Origin: Salinisphaera sp.
Lineage (GTDB): Bacteria; Pseudomonadota; Gammaproteobacteria; Nevskiales; Salinisphaeraceae
Assembly (NCBI RefSeq): GCF_002729955.1
Contig: NZ_PBYA01000026.1
Span: 31,623-95,622 of the forward strand
Length of the DNA: 64,000 nt
Direction of reading: 5' to 3'
Shown here: positions 62,083 through 64,000 of the stretch, piece after piece
Position numbering within the stretch: the first letter of the stretch is position 1
Layout: each line of letters starts with the position of its first letter
Notes under the pieces: model-generated
Databases searched by the model: none
The model's input: the letters and a program-made list of their open reading frames with translations, nothing else
Told to the model about the DNA's origin: nothing
Position numbers and translations under genes: made by a program

Positions 62083-63504
62083 ATGAAAGACCGACGCTGG
62101 ACCTTGCAGGTCCTGGCGCTCGCCTGCGCGAGCGCATTGGTGGCGGGCTGTTCCGATAGCGGCGACAGTATCGACACCGCAAACCCCGATAACGAGACGC
62201 TAACGCGGCAGCAGGATACCCGTGAGTTCTCCGTTAATCGCGAAACACTGGCATTTGAGGCGATTACCGGGGTCGACACAGACCGCTGGAGCGGCGTCAT
62301 GGATAGCGGTGCGGGCTATCGAATCGAAGTGCCGGCCGAGGGCAGCTGGAACGGCATGCTCGTGATGTATGCCCATGGCTATCGCGGCGAAGGCAGTGAA
62401 CTGACGGTCAGCAATCCGGCGCTGCGCAACTATTACATCAGCCAGGGCTATGCCTGGGCGGCATCCAGCTACAGCAAGAACTTTTACGACGTTCGCGCTG
62501 GCGTGGAAGATACCAATGCGCTGGCGAATGCGTTTGTGGCGATCGCCGAGCAGAACGGCCGTACCGTCATGGCCCCGAGCAAGATCTATATTGTCGGCGA
62601 CTCCATGGGTGGCCACGTCGCTGCCGCGGCGGTCGAGGCCGAAACGCAGCGCGAGGCCGCCAACAAGGTAGCCTATGCGGGGGCGGTGCCACGCTGTGGC
62701 GTGGTGGGTGGCACCTACGAGTTCGACTACCTGCTCAATTTCACCTTCGCGGCCCAGCATGTGGCCGACCTGGGGCCGACAAGCTATCCGGCGACCGATT
62801 TCGACCAGTCTGAAATCGATGCCGTGCTCTGGACCACGCCGCCCAGTTTTGCCCAGCAGGGCGTGCCGACCGTGGCCGGGCAGCGCCTGGAAAACATCGT
62901 GCGCACGCTCAGCGGCGGCGACCGGCCGGTCTTCGAGCAGGGCTTTCGTGGCGGCTATTACAACGTGGTGATGGGCACCGGCGGGCGCGATGGCACGGTC
63001 AACGGCATTCTCGCGCGCAATCTCAGCGGCAATCAGGGCGTGACCTACAATTTCGACAACGATCCCGATGACAGCAGCGTCGACGAGACCGCCTTCAACG
63101 AATCGATCCTGCGTGTGTCAGCTGACCCGAATGCCAATCCGGCCCGCAGCGACGGCGTACGCTGGATTCCGCGGGTTAACGGCGAGTTCAACGTGCCGGT
63201 GGTGACGCTGCATGGCCTTGGCGATCTGTATGTGCCGTTCGTGCACGAGCAGGTCTATCGGCAACGCGCCGATGCCAACGGCAGTGGCGACATGCTGGTG
63301 CAACGCGCCGTAAGGGCCCCCGGTCATTGCGACTTCACCCAGGCCGAGCGTCAGGAAGCATTCGATGCCATGATCGACTGGGAACAGAACAGCGTGAAAC
63401 CGGCCGGCGACGACGTCGCACGTACCGCCGTTTCGAGCGCTGATTATGGTTGTCAGTTCACCACGGCGACCCGCCCGGGCGTGGCGGCCTGCGTGGTGCC
63501 TTGA
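62083..63504 (+). CDS. Lipoprotein alpha/beta hydrolase
   Basis: A 473-residue lipoprotein with a lipobox ALVAGC (Cys23) and a serine hydrolase domain: nucleophile in GDSMGGH (Ser174), HGLGDLYVP as a likely acid region, and APGHCDF for the histidine. The domain resembles large secreted esterases and depolymerases, and several cysteines suggest a disulfide. AGGAGGAG gives a near-ideal ribosome binding site for the chosen ATG. It is monocistronic and closed by a strong terminator. Substrate unknown. Confidence 0.86.
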   Translation: MKDRRWTLQVLALACASALVAGCSDSGDSIDTANPDNETLTRQQDTREFSVNRETLAFEAITGVDTDRWSGVMDSGAGYRIEVPAEGSWNGMLVMYAHGYRGEGSELTVSNPALRNYYISQGYAWAASSYSKNFYDVRAGVEDTNALANAFVAIAEQNGRTVMAPSKIYIVGDSMGGHVAAAAVEAETQREAANKVAYAGAVPRCGVVGGTYEFDYLLNFTFAAQHVADLGPTSYPATDFDQSEIDAVLWTTPPSFAQQGVPTVAGQRLENIVRTLSGGDRPVFEQGFRGGYYNVVMGTGGRDGTVNGILARNLSGNQGVTYNFDNDPDDSSVDETAFNESILRVSADPNANPARSDGVRWIPRVNGEFNVPVVTLHGLGDLYVPFVHEQVYRQRADANGSGDMLVQRAVRAPGHCDFTQAERQEAFDAMIDWEQNSVKPAGDDVARTAVSSADYGCQFTTATRPGVAACVVP

Positions 63505-63525
63505 GCAAGGCAAACCGATAGCCGG

Positions 63526-63557
63526 AAGCCGGGGCGTCTGCGCCCCGGCTTTTTTTT
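63526..63557 (+). terminator. Rho-independent terminator
   Basis: AAGCCGGGGCG and CGCCCCGGCTT are paired around TCTG and followed by a run of eight T. It ends the lipoprotein hydrolase transcript. Confidence 0.95.
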
Positions 63558-63599
63558 GGCCTGCAGCCCTGCCGGCGCGGCGATCGTGGGCTTGAGCGC

Positions 63600-64000
63600 C
63601 TACTTGTTCTTGCTGCTCATGAGGCTGGCGACCGTGGTCACCACCAGAATGCCGATGATCACCGACAGCGACAGCCAGATCGGAATCTCGGGCACCAGAT
63701 GCACTTCCTGGCCGCCGTTGATGAAGGGCAGCTCGTTGGTATGCAGGGCATGAATCATCAGCTTGACGCCGATGAAGCCGAGAATGACGGCAAGCCCCAG
63801 CGACAGATAGACCAGCCGGTCCAGCAGCCCGCCGAGCAGGAAGTAGAGCTGGATCAGCCCGAGCAGGGCGAAGGCGTTGGCGGTGAACACGATATAGGGC
63901 TCCTTGGTGAGCCCGTAGATGGCCGGGATCGAATCCAGTGCGAACAGGATATCGGTGGCGCCGATGGCGATCATCACGATCAGCATGGGCGTGATCAGGC
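63600..64000 (-). CDS. TerC-family membrane protein (partial)
   Basis: The C-terminal 133 residues of a TerC/Alx-like protein: AIGATDILFALDSIPAIYGLTKEPYIVFTANAFALLGLIQLYFLLGGLLDRLVYLSLGL, then PFINGGQEVHLVPEIPIWLSL. The full family member has about 320 residues, and the frame runs off the right edge (LITP before the first Met), so no start is visible. The family was named for tellurite resistance; Alx-type members respond to manganese and pH. Confidence 0.9.
   Translation of the reverse strand, partial: LITPMLIVMIAIGATDILFALDSIPAIYGLTKEPYIVFTANAFALLGLIQLYFLLGGLLDRLVYLSLGLAVILGFIGVKLMIHALHTNELPFINGGQEVHLVPEIPIWLSLSVIIGILVVTTVASLMSSKNK

Overview
The window is GC-rich and densely coded, and it reads as a chromosomal piece of a gammaproteobacterium. 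It encodes a PA0069-type radical SAM protein with a gammaproteobacterial LexA box, entericidin, a YejM/PbgA-type sulfatase homologue, DsbG, PerM, TerC and TonB/Fur iron uptake. Many proteins are acidic, which would fit a halotolerant lineage such as Salinisphaera. That genus guess is weak and rests on overall impression only. I saw no rRNA or tRNA gene, no CRISPR array and no insertion sequence.

Layout. 0-25.9 kb is ordinary housekeeping and envelope content: an alpha/beta hydrolase, an SOS-type radical SAM gene, a short-chain dehydrogenase, a diguanylate cyclase, small membrane and lipoprotein genes, a divergent Lrp regulator and leuA, an acyltransferase-like membrane protein, two c-type cytochromes, a PerM exporter, a MerR regulator divergent from a secreted hydrolase, an NCS2 purine permease, a CLC transporter, an AhpD-like protein, YihY, a DUF47-Pit phosphate operon, a YejM-like protein and a metallo-beta-lactamase-fold hydrolase.

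26.0-37.8 kb is an accessory defence and addiction island with visibly lower GC. It holds a FitAB/VapBC-type toxin-antitoxin pair with a 32-bp operator palindrome, a Fic protein preceded by alternating GCTAAT repeats, a complete type I restriction-modification operon (hsdM-hsdS-hsdR, overlapping genes), a GIY-YIG/DUF4357 protein, an HTH-PIN toxin-antitoxin pair, a pRiA4b ORF-3-like gene, and a VapB antitoxin whose vapC survives only as a 42-codon remnant.

37.8-48.1 kb carries a lactate-utilisation operon lutA-lutB-(methyltransferase)-lutC, then an M16 peptidase, DsbG, a DUF4282 protein, a short-chain dehydrogenase, a TauE-type exporter and a cytochrome b561.

48.2-59.3 kb is a siderophore-uptake region. 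An AraC/PchR-like regulator is divergent from a TonB receptor, a periplasmic esterase and a siderophore-interacting reductase. Converging on these is a five-gene operon encoding a FepA-like receptor, a binding protein, two permeases and an ATPase. Both receptor promoters carry Fur-box-like sequence sharing GATTCGCATT. No siderophore biosynthesis genes are visible, so use of siderophores made elsewhere is one reading. 59.3-64 kb has a LysR regulator, glutamate dehydrogenase, a lipoprotein esterase and the 3' part of a terC-like gene that runs off the right edge.
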